The notes beneath the pieces were generated by a model. The model saw only the letters and a list, made by a program, of their open reading frames with translations. It made no database searches and was not told where the DNA came from. Of a stretch of DNA of 36,036 nucleotides, positions 22,750 through 30,561 are shown piece after piece. The number at the start of each line of letters is the position of its first letter. Within the stretch, counting starts at the first letter, position 1. The DNA comes from an uncultured Synergistales bacterium (GTDB taxonomy: Bacteria; Synergistota; Synergistia; Synergistales; Aminobacteriaceae). Location of the stretch: positions 1-36,036 of the forward strand of contig CAJODC010000004.1 of assembly GCA_905233215.1 (NCBI GenBank). The letters run 5' to 3'. Made by a program: the position numbers and the translations under genes.

Positions 22750-23766
22750 TCATGCGTTATCTTCCTGTTTTACGGGAAGTTCGGGTATTTCGTTCGTTAA
22801 TACCTTCGTGAGTTCAACGGCCATGTGTCCGTTCAGCGTTCCGGGTCTGGCCTTGAAGCGTACCTGATTTCCGACTCTCACATCAATGTGTGAGTCTTTC
22901 ATCTCGTCAAGTTTGATGACATCGCCGGGCTGTAAAGCGTAGACATCAGCGAGAGATAATACAGTGTGTCCGAGTTCCATAGCAAGAGGCATAGTTACTT
23001 TCATCATGGAATTGTTCAGCCAAGTTTTGACCTCTTCGTCTCCCTTATGGCTTGTTGAGGCGAACCACTGCTGACTCGAAAGCCTGTCCATTATCGGCTC
23101 AATCAGGAAGTAAGGGAAGCACAAGCTCACCATTCCTTCAACGTCAGAGACTCTCAGCTTCATTATGACAACAAGCACCATGTCGCTCGGTGAACATATC
23201 TGAACGAAAAACGGGTTGCTCTCCATCGACTCGAATCTGAATCGAACGTCAACAACCGTACTCCAACTGTCTTCGAGAAGCTCAAGTATACGCATGATGA
23301 CTCGCTCAATGACGGTCTTCTCAATGTCAGTCAGTTCTCGTATGTTGCCTGAGAAAGTTCCCCGACCTCCAAGCATTCTGTCAATAATTGTGAAGACAAG
23401 AGCGGGGTTAATCTCAATTAACATGCTTCCCTCAAACGGGTGCATCTCAATGAGGCCGATGACAGTCGGCTGAACCATGTAGTTCACGAACTCTTCATAG
23501 GCTAATTGTTCGACCGAAGCAATTTCAGCCGACACGATAGAGCGTATCAGAGTCGACAAAACCGTAGTCATCTGCCTTGCGAACGACTCGTGAATCATCT
23601 GGATAGCTCGTAACTGGTCTTTGCTGAACTTGTCGGGACGCTTGAAATCGTAGACTTTGAGTTTTGCGTATTCGTCAGCCTTAGCGGCGATCTCGTCAAT
23701 ATTAGCACCGCTTGAGATTGACTTCATTAACGCGTCAATAGCGTCTTGTGATAATACGTCAGGCAT
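22750..23766 (-). CDS. fliM: Flagellar motor switch protein FliM
   Basis: C-ring protein that binds CheY-P and sets rotation direction. The 338 residues start with VLSQDAIDALM, the CheY-binding helix. The middle domain contains KVYDFKRPDKFSKDQLRAI, the PFEGSMLIEINPALVF block and IDRMLGGRG. The C-terminal SpoA domain runs from about 255 (VLSLADVYALQPGDVIKLD) to the end. Length and all motifs are normal. AGAGGGGTG precedes the ATG. Confidence 0.97.
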   Translation of the reverse strand: MPDVLSQDAIDALMKSISSGANIDEIAAKADEYAKLKVYDFKRPDKFSKDQLRAIQMIHESFARQMTTVLSTLIRSIVSAEIASVEQLAYEEFVNYMVQPTVIGLIEMHPFEGSMLIEINPALVFTIIDRMLGGRGTFSGNIRELTDIEKTVIERVIMRILELLEDSWSTVVDVRFRFESMESNPFFVQICSPSDMVLVVIMKLRVSDVEGMVSLCFPYFLIEPIMDRLSSQQWFASTSHKGDEEVKTWLNNSMMKVTMPLAMELGHTVLSLADVYALQPGDVIKLDEMKDSHIDVRVGNQVRFKARPGTLNGHMAVELTKVLTNEIPELPVKQEDNA

Positions 23767-23778
23767 CGTTCACCCCTC

Positions 23779-24234
23779 TTACTGTAACACTATGCTCTCG
23801 AACAAGACATTAACGATCGGAGCTTCACCGCCTACATCAGGAAGCATTCTGTTGAGTGAACGCTTAATGTCTCCGGCGAATTGGAGCGTTCCTTCTGCGC
23901 TTGTGAGGTCATCGTAGACTCTGTCTTTGACGAGCATGAATACCTCGTTGCGGATTCTCATGAGCCAGCCGGGTGTCTGAATGAGGGCAGCTGCGCCTTC
24001 TTTTTCGACAAGTTCAAGGGACAATCCGAAGCTGATTACGTGTCGTCCAGCTCCGGCCAAGTTGCTGGTGAACTCGCCGATTGACACTATGGGGCCGGGA
24101 TCTTTGACGACTTTTGCTGTACCGACAGCGTTTGTGTCTTCCGGTGCCATTGTACGGCCGAGAATCAAGCCTCCTCCGAAGCCTGCCCCGAACATTACGA
24201 GTCCTACTACTGCGAAAATTAGTATACGTTTCAT
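23779..24234 (-). CDS. fliL: Flagellar basal-body-associated protein FliL
   Basis: A 151-residue bitopic inner-membrane protein with an N-terminal helix (about 4-26) and a periplasmic domain that surrounds and supports the MotAB stator. The segment ending LTSAEGTLQFAGDIKRSLNRMLP and the final VNVLFESIVLQ are characteristic. It is separated from motB by the frameshifted HicB-like gene. GGGAGGA lies about 10 bases before its ATG. Confidence 0.92.
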   Translation of the reverse strand: MKRILIFAVVGLVMFGAGFGGGLILGRTMAPEDTNAVGTAKVVKDPGPIVSIGEFTSNLAGAGRHVISFGLSLELVEKEGAAALIQTPGWLMRIRNEVFMLVKDRVYDDLTSAEGTLQFAGDIKRSLNRMLPDVGGEAPIVNVLFESIVLQ

Positions 24235-24240
24235 TTAGTG

Positions 24241-24625
24241 TTAATCCTCCCGATTGAGTGTATATGACATATACGGTATTCCTGCTTCCCTGCACATTTC
24301 ATTCACGGTGTCAATGTCAAACTCTTCCGCCTGTTTCACTGTTATGTATCTCCCTTTGCCTTTAGTCAAAATGTCATGATTCCCTTTATGATTTGCCCAA
24401 AATTTTTCATCGTCAAGCGGAATTGACAGCGGTTCAATAATCAATTCTGCCTGAGGAATTTCGAGACCGTCTTCATCATAGGCAAGTGCCATCTCTCCTG
24501 CTGCGTCAATGAGGCATTCCCGACAGTCTTCAATAGTCTTTACCTTGCGTGATTACTCCCGGCCATTCGAGCAGCTTACCAACATAACCGTTCTCGTTTT
24601 TCCTGTAACACGCCGTAAATTGCAT
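24241..24625 (-). pseudogene. HicB-like antitoxin, frameshifted, inside the flagellar operon
   Basis: ATG at 24625 follows AAGGAGGG and codes for a typical HicB start (MQFTACYRKNENGYVGKL, then EWPGVITQGK). The frame then hits TGA at 24532-24530. One frame over, the text continues as T-I-E-D-C-R-E-C-L-I-D-A-A, which is just what HicB needs next; removing one base near 24540-24546 rejoins the frames. The second part stays open to the stop at 24241, giving about 128 residues in total, including an unusual ~60-residue C-terminal extension. An 83-residue reading from 24492 would be the tail only. No hicA toxin is adjacent. It may be a dead gene, a sequencing error, or a shifty gene; homology of the N-terminal part is fairly clear. 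Confidence 0.7.
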
Positions 24626-24640
24626 ATCGTTTGCCCTCCT

Positions 24641-25369
24641 TTAACGTTTCGGGTACTGCGACAAAAACACAATCTCTACACGCCTGTTCAACGCTCTGTG
24701 TTCGCTCGTGTCATTCGGTACTATCGGCTGTGCTGAACTGAAGCCCGTTGCCTGAAGTTTCACAGGGTCGAAGCCTCCCTCGTTCTGCATGTAGCTGGCG
24801 ACAGCAGCAGCCCTCATGGCACTCAGTCCCCAGTTGTCCCGGTAAATTCCCCCTCTGAGCTGTCCCGAGTCGGTATGTCCCTCAACAGCCGCAAATGGCA
24901 CTCTGTCTCTCACAAGCTCCGAAATCTTGTACAGTGCACGCCGTCCTTCCGGCCTAAGTTCCGCGCTTCCCGGCTGGAACATGAATTGATCGCTGATTGA
25001 GACGGCGACTCCTCTCTGATTGATTGAAACCTGTATGTCCCTCGTCAAATTCTCTGACCTCAAAAAAGAGTTCAGAGTGTACGCAACATGTCTCGTGTCA
25101 ATTTCGACTCTCTCACTCGCTCCGGGACTCGTTCCGACTTCACCGCTTCGGTTAGGATCGGTCGACTCTTCTGTCGTTACACCGCCCTTCAAGATGCCCA
25201 GTGAGCCTCGCAATGACAGCAACGCTTTCTGAAACTTCTGAGAGTCAATCGAGGACATTGCGAACAACAGTATGAAGAAACACAGTATAAGCGTAACCAT
25301 GTCTCCATACGTACCCATGTAGAACGGCGCAGAAAGTCCCGGCTCTTCGGGTTTCTTTTGACGTGCCAT
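24641..25369 (-). CDS. motB: Flagellar stator protein MotB
   Basis: Anchors the stator to peptidoglycan and forms the ion channel with MotA. Residues ~17-40 are the single membrane helix with the essential proton/sodium-binding Asp23 in TYGDMVTLILCFF. The plug and linker follow, then an OmpA-like domain (about 115-242) with VEGHTDSGQ and the peptidoglycan-binding NRRVEI. The 242 residues are normal. Its ATG is 3 bases after motA, with GGAGGAGGG upstream. Ion type cannot be settled from sequence alone. Confidence 0.96.
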   Translation of the reverse strand: MARQKKPEEPGLSAPFYMGTYGDMVTLILCFFILLFAMSSIDSQKFQKALLSLRGSLGILKGGVTTEESTDPNRSGEVGTSPGASERVEIDTRHVAYTLNSFLRSENLTRDIQVSINQRGVAVSISDQFMFQPGSAELRPEGRRALYKISELVRDRVPFAAVEGHTDSGQLRGGIYRDNWGLSAMRAAAVASYMQNEGGFDPVKLQATGFSSAQPIVPNDTSEHRALNRRVEIVFLSQYPKR

Positions 25370-25372
25370 AGT

Positions 25373-26146
25373 TTAGCCCTCCTCCTGATTGAACGCCTCA
25401 CGCATCGCAGGGGGCAGATAGACTTTCAGTTTCTCCTCAACTATTCTGGGGTTCTCTCCGGCTTGTATCGCTAATATTCCCTCTACCATAAGCTCCATCG
25501 CTTTCACTTCCTGCGCTGAACGTGCAGCGAGTTTCTTGCTGACCGGCGAACCGAACATGTTAGCCATCATTGAGCCGTACATTGTCGTGATAAGTGCGAC
25601 CGCCATGCCGGGTCCCAATGCGTTTACGTCCGACAGGTTGCCGAGCATCGCTATCAGTCCGATCAGTGTACCTATCATTCCGAATGACGGCGCAAACTCC
25701 GTCAAGTGGTCAAAAACTGCCTTGTTCGCTCCGTGCCTGTCCTCAAAGTTCCCGATCTCTGTGTCAAGTATAGCCCTGACAAGTTCCGGGTCTGTTCCGT
25801 CAACAACCAGCTGTATCGCCTTGCGCATGAAATCGCTGTCAACTTCAGCTACATCAGCCTCAAGCGAAAGAAGTCCCTCACGCCGTGCCTTTTCCGCAAA
25901 ACTCACTATCATCTGTACCATTCCGACAAGATCAGGCTCTTGAAACATAAAAACATTTTTGAGACAGCCGCCCATCGCCTTTAATCTTGCGCCGGGATTT
26001 GAAATGATTGTCGCACCGATTGCGCCTCCGATTGTTATCATCAATGAGGGAACGTCGACATACGCTCCGATGTTGCCGCCCGAAGCCATTGACGCAATAA
26101 CAAGTATCCATGTCGCTAAAAATCCTATCAGACTCGTTAAATCCAA
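25373..26146 (-). CDS. motA: Flagellar stator protein MotA
   Basis: Four-helix membrane stator subunit of 257 residues that couples ion flow to rotor torque. It shows GGNIGAYVDVPSLMITIGGAIGA at the N-terminus, a cytoplasmic loop with charged residues, and the paired C-terminal helices (FGMIGTLIGLIAML and ALITTMYGSMMANMFGSP), where the functional prolines lie. The start is TTG at 26146, with AGAGGTG 8 bases upstream. It is followed by motB and preceded by flbD, a common order. Confidence 0.95.
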   Translation of the reverse strand: MDLTSLIGFLATWILVIASMASGGNIGAYVDVPSLMITIGGAIGATIISNPGARLKAMGGCLKNVFMFQEPDLVGMVQMIVSFAEKARREGLLSLEADVAEVDSDFMRKAIQLVVDGTDPELVRAILDTEIGNFEDRHGANKAVFDHLTEFAPSFGMIGTLIGLIAMLGNLSDVNALGPGMAVALITTMYGSMMANMFGSPVSKKLAARSAQEVKAMELMVEGILAIQAGENPRIVEEKLKVYLPPAMREAFNQEEG

Positions 26147-26171
26147 AGTTTATACACCTCTGCCGCTGCTA

Positions 26172-26390
26172 TTATTCTGATTCGTCCGCTGTGTTTGCTA
26201 CTATACAGGTGTAGCCCGCTGCTTTTCTGAATGCTATTATCTTTCTGTATACGTCCTTCACTTTTTCCTTGACGACGTATCTATGACCGTTCAACAGACG
26301 CAGAACAGTATCCGGCGTTACGTCTATCGTTTCTATCATGTCGGAATTAAGCAGGAATGCTTCACCGTTTAGACGATGTACTTCAATCAT
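26172..26390 (-). CDS. flbD: FlbD family flagellar protein
   Basis: Small cytoplasmic protein of 72 residues, starting MIEVHRLNGEAFLLN and continuing MIETIDVTPDTVLRLLNG and YVVKEKVKDVYRKII, the standard FlbD pattern (not the Caulobacter regulator of the same name). Its role is unclear, but it sits upstream of motAB in many flagellar operons, as here. The ATG at 26390 has only a weak upstream ribosome binding site. A longer frame to 26483 has no family support. Probably the first gene of the long minus-strand block. Confidence 0.85.
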   Translation of the reverse strand: MIEVHRLNGEAFLLNSDMIETIDVTPDTVLRLLNGHRYVVKEKVKDVYRKIIAFRKAAGYTCIVANTADESE

Positions 26391-26444
26391 TATATTACAA
26401 CGCCAGCCTTTCACATTGAAATTCTTTGGAATAATCAAGTTAAT

Positions 26445-26450
26445 ATTATA
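26445..26450 (-). promoter_or_regulatory. Candidate -10 box for the flbD-motAB-flagellar transcript
   Basis: TATAAT on the minus strand, about 55 bases upstream of flbD, in the 129-base divergent gap 26391-26519. It lacks both a TGn extension and a clear -35. No sigma28-type promoter (TAAA...GCCGATAA) was seen. Confidence 0.3.
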
Positions 26451-26519
26451 CGATTTGAAGGCAAAAAGCGATAAAATAATCACAGGAAAATTTTTGCCGG
26501 AGGTGCATCAATAATCACC

Positions 26520-27911
26520 ATGTCCGAAAATATCAATGAAATTTACAATCAAATAAAATTCATCATCAATGGAGGAGCCGTCAAGAATCTCACAGATTTT
26601 CTCGAATCAATCCATGCTGATGCCATAATCGCTGAACCTTCCGACTCGTCATCGCTCAACGTCATCGGCGCGGCTGGAATCGTTCCGGGTTCGTTGACGC
26701 TTGATGATGAAGTCAGCCGTCTGTTCACGAAATCAATCGCAAAAGAAGCGTTTGAGCTTGAGTATTCAACAGAGTCATCTTCATGGCCTCTTGTCGTTAA
26801 AATCAAAGGCACTCAATGGGAAGTTTATATCCTCCTGAAAAAGAGTCAGGACGATACAGAGTCATTCGTGAAATCCCTCAAGCCTTACGCAGGATTGATT
26901 ACGCTCTGGGAGACATCGAGGAAGATTAACGAGACTGAGAAGAAACTTTCTCGCCTCTCGTACATGATACTGGCGACAAAGAACACTCTCGCTTCAATCT
27001 TTGAGCCGATGCCCCTGCAATATTTCGCGTCATTCCTCGCTGACGTTCTACAGGAAAGCCTCTTCCCGAAGTCGATAGCGATTCTCAGAGATGAGGGAAG
27101 CTATTTGACCGTCTTCAACGGAAGAGCCGACAGCATTCCGAAACGTGAAGGTGTCTACGCAGCGCAGATACTTCCGCCGACTCCTGTCGTAACAAAAAGC
27201 GACTCGCCCGTTGAGGTTGTCCTCCCTGTCGCTGAAGGTGATTGCAGATTGTTCTGTTTGATGCAGTGGGAAGAACTGCCTGACGATCAGACGATGAATT
27301 TTCTTGAGCTTCTCGGAAATCTCGCAGTCCGTGCAATCTCAATCAACAATTTACGCGCTCAGTCAAGACAGGCCGAAGCGAACATTTCCGCAGGAGAGTT
27401 CACAGTCCTTTCATTGTCGAACGTTCTGAAAGTTCTCCGAAGTGCTGAGGACAAAGCAAAATTCTTCTCGCTTCTTGTTGACATCTTCATGGAACAGTGC
27501 AGAATGAAGAACTGTATTCTAGCCTCATGGAACAATTCACGGAAAGGCTACGTAATATCACAGCAGAGGCGCGGACACATCAAGACCGAAGCCGATACTA
27601 CTCTTCTTCCGTTCAACGAAGGCCCGGTGAAAAGCGTCAACGTCAAAGAGTCTCACTATGATCTCTCATCGTCAACGCCCGACTCAGTGTTCAGGTCATG
27701 GGGGCTTGCTGGCTGTCCGACAATATGGCGTGATGTGTTCAAAGAGTCATCAGCCCGTTACATTTTCCCGATATGCGATGACAATTCACTTGTCGGGATT
27801 ATCGCTCTCGGCGCAGGGGACGAAGGAAGAACAGTGCTTGACCGTTCACAGCTTGCCTCATTGCAGCTAATCGCTCAGTTCGCCGCTTATGAGTTCAGAC
27901 GATTCGATTAA
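26520..27911 (+). CDS. GAF-like domain protein of unknown function
   Basis: A 463-residue soluble protein with no signal peptide or membrane segment. Three GAF/PAS-like alpha/beta units can be suspected: about 1-130, 150-285 (a helix, then LFPKSIAILRDEGSYLTVF) and 315-463 (MEQCRMKNCILASWN to LVGIIALGAG). A helical linker (WETSRKINETEKKLSRLSYMI) precedes the second. No kinase, GGDEF or DNA-binding output is present. It might sense a ligand and act through a partner, but this is inference. GGAGGTG lies 14 bases before the ATG, an unusually long gap with no other in-frame standard start. It is followed after 3 bases by dxs, so the two are co-transcribed. Confidence 0.6.
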   Translation: MSENINEIYNQIKFIINGGAVKNLTDFLESIHADAIIAEPSDSSSLNVIGAAGIVPGSLTLDDEVSRLFTKSIAKEAFELEYSTESSSWPLVVKIKGTQWEVYILLKKSQDDTESFVKSLKPYAGLITLWETSRKINETEKKLSRLSYMILATKNTLASIFEPMPLQYFASFLADVLQESLFPKSIAILRDEGSYLTVFNGRADSIPKREGVYAAQILPPTPVVTKSDSPVEVVLPVAEGDCRLFCLMQWEELPDDQTMNFLELLGNLAVRAISINNLRAQSRQAEANISAGEFTVLSLSNVLKVLRSAEDKAKFFSLLVDIFMEQCRMKNCILASWNNSRKGYVISQQRRGHIKTEADTTLLPFNEGPVKSVNVKESHYDLSSSTPDSVFRSWGLAGCPTIWRDVFKESSARYIFPICDDNSLVGIIALGAGDEGRTVLDRSQLASLQLIAQFAAYEFRRFD

Positions 27912-27914
27912 GAT

Positions 27915-29765
27915 ATGGACTTATTGAAACCGGGATTCACTCACAAGGATTTACTGAAAATTGATGATGAAAATCTGCCCTTGCTAGCTGATGAGGTGAG
28001 GGCAGTTATTATAGACACTGTGAAGAAAAACGGCGGTCATCTCGGATCGTCTCTCGGTGTCGTTGAACTCACTATCGCAATGTTGAAGGTTTTTGACCCG
28101 TTGAACGACAGAATCATTTTTGATGTCGGCCATCAGTCTTACCCCTACAAGATTTTGACGGACAGGTTCGACAAGTTTCAGACGCTGAGAATGAAGGACG
28201 GTATTTCGGGCTTCCCAAGACGAAGCGAGTCGCCTTACGACCATTTCAACACAGGCCACTCAAGCACATCAATATCAGCGGCTCTAGGTTACGCAAAGGC
28301 ACGAGACCTCCTCCACGAGAAACGGAACGTCATAGCCTTCATCGGCGATGCTTCACTGATTAACGGCTTGGCCTTCGAGGCTCTGAATTACGTTCAGGAG
28401 ACACACACGAACTTCATCATCATTCTCAACGATAACACTCACTCAATCAGCAAAAGAGTCGGAGGATTTTCGACAGTACTTGCGGAACTTTCCGCCAACA
28501 ACTGGTACAGAGCCGTCAAAAATTTCTTCCGCCGTCATTTTCACACCAGCAGCCGTCACCCTTACAACGGCAACACTAACCCTTTGGCAAGAGTCAGAAA
28601 TCTCTTGAAGGCTTTTGTTAGACCGATAAATATTTTCGACAAACTCGGTATAAAGTACTGGGGGCCATTTGACGGCCATGACATCAAAACGGCAATGAGA
28701 ATGATGACGCTTGCGAAAAATTATTACAAGCCGGTCATACTTCATTTCAACACTGTCAAAGGCAAAGGACTCCCCGAAGCTGAAGCCGACCCGACAAAGT
28801 ATCATCAAGTCTCGCCGTCAGGAACAGTGAAGGCTAGGACTTGGAGCGAGGCAGCGTCAGACATTGCCGAAGAACTTGCCATGAAGGACGAGAGGATAGT
28901 GTGTTTCACGGCGGCGATGATGACAGGCGTTAAACTCGAAAGATTCTCGCAGACTTTCCCTGACAGATTCTTTGACGTTGGAATCGCTGAGTCTCACATG
29001 CTCACTATGGCAGCAGGACTCGCCGCTGGAGGTATGCGCCCTTGGGTGTTCATATACTCAACATTCCTACAGAGAGCGATGGATCAGTTGATGCACGATG
29101 TAGCATTGCAGAATCTTCCCGTTGTGATTATGGTTGACAGGGCAGGGCTTGTCGGCTCTGACGGCGATACTCATCAGGGAATGCTCGATATTTCATGGGG
29201 TCGAGCTGTCCCTAACCTTGAGATTTACGCTCCCTGCGATGAGGACTCATTGAGGGACTCAATGCTCAAAGCCTCAAAACGTAACGGGCCGACTCTGATT
29301 CGTTACCCGCGAGGCGCAATCCCTCAAGGAAAGTTGACCGTTGACATTGACGCTGAAGGCATCGCTGAGATTCATGACGGCGTGAAATGGGCGTTGCTCG
29401 GCAATGGAGCAAGTGTCGGAATCATGCTCGAAGCCAGAGACTTGGCCATGAGAGAAGGCGTTGACGTTCCCGGAGTTTATGACGTTAGGAGAGTCAAACC
29501 GATTGACAGCGAATCAGTCAGCAAAATTCTGAATCGTTATGAGACTGTAGCAGTCATCGAGGACAATTACATTAACGGCGGTTTCGGCGAGGCTGTCGGT
29601 TCAGTCATCGCTGAAGGAGGTTACAACACGAGGCTTTTACGTTTCGGAGTGCCTGATGTCTGTGTAAAACACGCAACACAATCCGAACAGCGTGAACTCT
29701 ACGGGCTGACGGCACGCAACATCATCGACAGTTACAGGAATGAAGCACAAAGAACGATTGGATAA
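27915..29765 (+). CDS. dxs: 1-Deoxy-D-xylulose-5-phosphate synthase
   Basis: First enzyme of the MEP isoprenoid pathway, joining pyruvate and glyceraldehyde 3-phosphate with thiamine diphosphate. The 616 residues contain GHQSYPYKILTDR, the NTGHSSTSISAALG block, the ThDP motif starting GDASLINGLAFEALN (usual GDG is GDA) and closing at ILNDN, and GIAESHMLTMAAGLA (usual AEQH is AESH). VDRAGLVGSDGDTHQG follows (usual GPTH is GDTH), then the C-terminal transketolase domain. Length and architecture are normal, so it is a functional but somewhat divergent DXS. It has no strong ribosome binding site and probably relies on coupling to the upstream gene 3 bases away. Confidence 0.93.
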   Translation: MDLLKPGFTHKDLLKIDDENLPLLADEVRAVIIDTVKKNGGHLGSSLGVVELTIAMLKVFDPLNDRIIFDVGHQSYPYKILTDRFDKFQTLRMKDGISGFPRRSESPYDHFNTGHSSTSISAALGYAKARDLLHEKRNVIAFIGDASLINGLAFEALNYVQETHTNFIIILNDNTHSISKRVGGFSTVLAELSANNWYRAVKNFFRRHFHTSSRHPYNGNTNPLARVRNLLKAFVRPINIFDKLGIKYWGPFDGHDIKTAMRMMTLAKNYYKPVILHFNTVKGKGLPEAEADPTKYHQVSPSGTVKARTWSEAASDIAEELAMKDERIVCFTAAMMTGVKLERFSQTFPDRFFDVGIAESHMLTMAAGLAAGGMRPWVFIYSTFLQRAMDQLMHDVALQNLPVVIMVDRAGLVGSDGDTHQGMLDISWGRAVPNLEIYAPCDEDSLRDSMLKASKRNGPTLIRYPRGAIPQGKLTVDIDAEGIAEIHDGVKWALLGNGASVGIMLEARDLAMREGVDVPGVYDVRRVKPIDSESVSKILNRYETVAVIEDNYINGGFGEAVGSVIAEGGYNTRLLRFGVPDVCVKHATQSEQRELYGLTARNIIDSYRNEAQRTIG

Positions 29766-30528
29766 ATTACTGCCTGAGCTTTCACTTGCTGACACAAGGA
29801 ACAAGGCTCAGGCTCTTATCATGGCCGGAAAAGTCAGAGTCAACGGCCAAGTCGTAACAAAATCGGGAGCGATGTTTGAACGTGGAGTCAACATCACAGT
29901 TGATGACGTTCAGAAATGGGCAGGAAGAGGAGCGTTGAAACTTCTCAGAGCATTCGAGGTCTTTCAGTTGAATGTTGAGGGGAAAATCTGCGCTGACTTC
30001 GGAGCGTCAACAGGAGGCTTCACCGATGTGATGATTGCCAGTGGAGCGAGCCGGGTTTACTCTGTCGATGTCGGTTACGGCCAGTTGATATGGAGACTGG
30101 CGAATGATCCTCGTGTTGTCGTTATGGACAGGACTAACGCACGTTACCTGACACGTGAAAATTTCCCTGAACGAATCGATTTCGCTGGCTGTGATGTCTC
30201 GTTCATATCGCTGAAATTGATACTTCCTGTGCTTGATGACGTTGTGAAAGATGACGCTGTAGTTTTGATTAAGCCTCAGTTCGAAGCAGGAAGGGAAAGA
30301 ATCTCAAAAGGCGTTGTGAAAGACAAGGCGATTCACGTTGAAGTCATCGAAAATATTTTGAAGTTCGTGAATGATGAGACAAGTTTCAGCGTTAAGGGAC
30401 TCACTTACTCACCGATAAGAGGGCCGGAGGGAAACATCGAATTTCTCTGTCATGTAGCGCACGTTGAAGGCGGTCAAAATTTTGATGTCAATGAAATTGT
30501 GAATGAGGCGCATGAATACACGAAGTGA
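29740..30528 (+). CDS. tlyA: TlyA family rRNA 2'-O-methyltransferase/hemolysin A
   Basis: Residues ~1-60 form an S4 RNA-binding domain (ERLDKLLPEL, then AGKVRVNGQVVTKSG). From about 80 an FtsJ-type SAM methyltransferase follows: ADFGASTGGFTDVMIASGA is the SAM-binding loop, then VYSVDVGYGQL and CDVSFISLKLILP. In mycobacteria TlyA methylates 16S and 23S rRNA cytidines, giving capreomycin sensitivity; hemolysin activity is a historical label. The 262 residues are typical. It overlaps dxs by 26 bases and has no clear ribosome binding site, implying coupling; dxs-tlyA adjacency is common. Confidence 0.92.
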   Translation: MKHKERLDKLLPELSLADTRNKAQALIMAGKVRVNGQVVTKSGAMFERGVNITVDDVQKWAGRGALKLLRAFEVFQLNVEGKICADFGASTGGFTDVMIASGASRVYSVDVGYGQLIWRLANDPRVVVMDRTNARYLTRENFPERIDFAGCDVSFISLKLILPVLDDVVKDDAVVLIKPQFEAGRERISKGVVKDKAIHVEVIENILKFVNDETSFSVKGLTYSPIRGPEGNIEFLCHVAHVEGGQNFDVNEIVNEAHEYTK

Positions 30529-30534
30529 TAAAAT
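30526..30534 (+). promoter_or_regulatory. Candidate extended -10 promoter for mgtE
   Basis: TGATAAAAT (TGn + TAAAAT) spans the tlyA stop codon, 27 bases upstream of the mgtE ATG, with no matching -35. Weak support. Confidence 0.3.
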
Positions 30535-30561
30535 CTTGCCAACTGAAGGAGGTGCGCAATC

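Noticed and set aside
24241-24492. An independent 83-residue gene between motB and fliL
   Set aside because: Its frame continues upstream as the missing part of a HicB-like protein, so it is better seen as the 3' part of a frameshifted gene.
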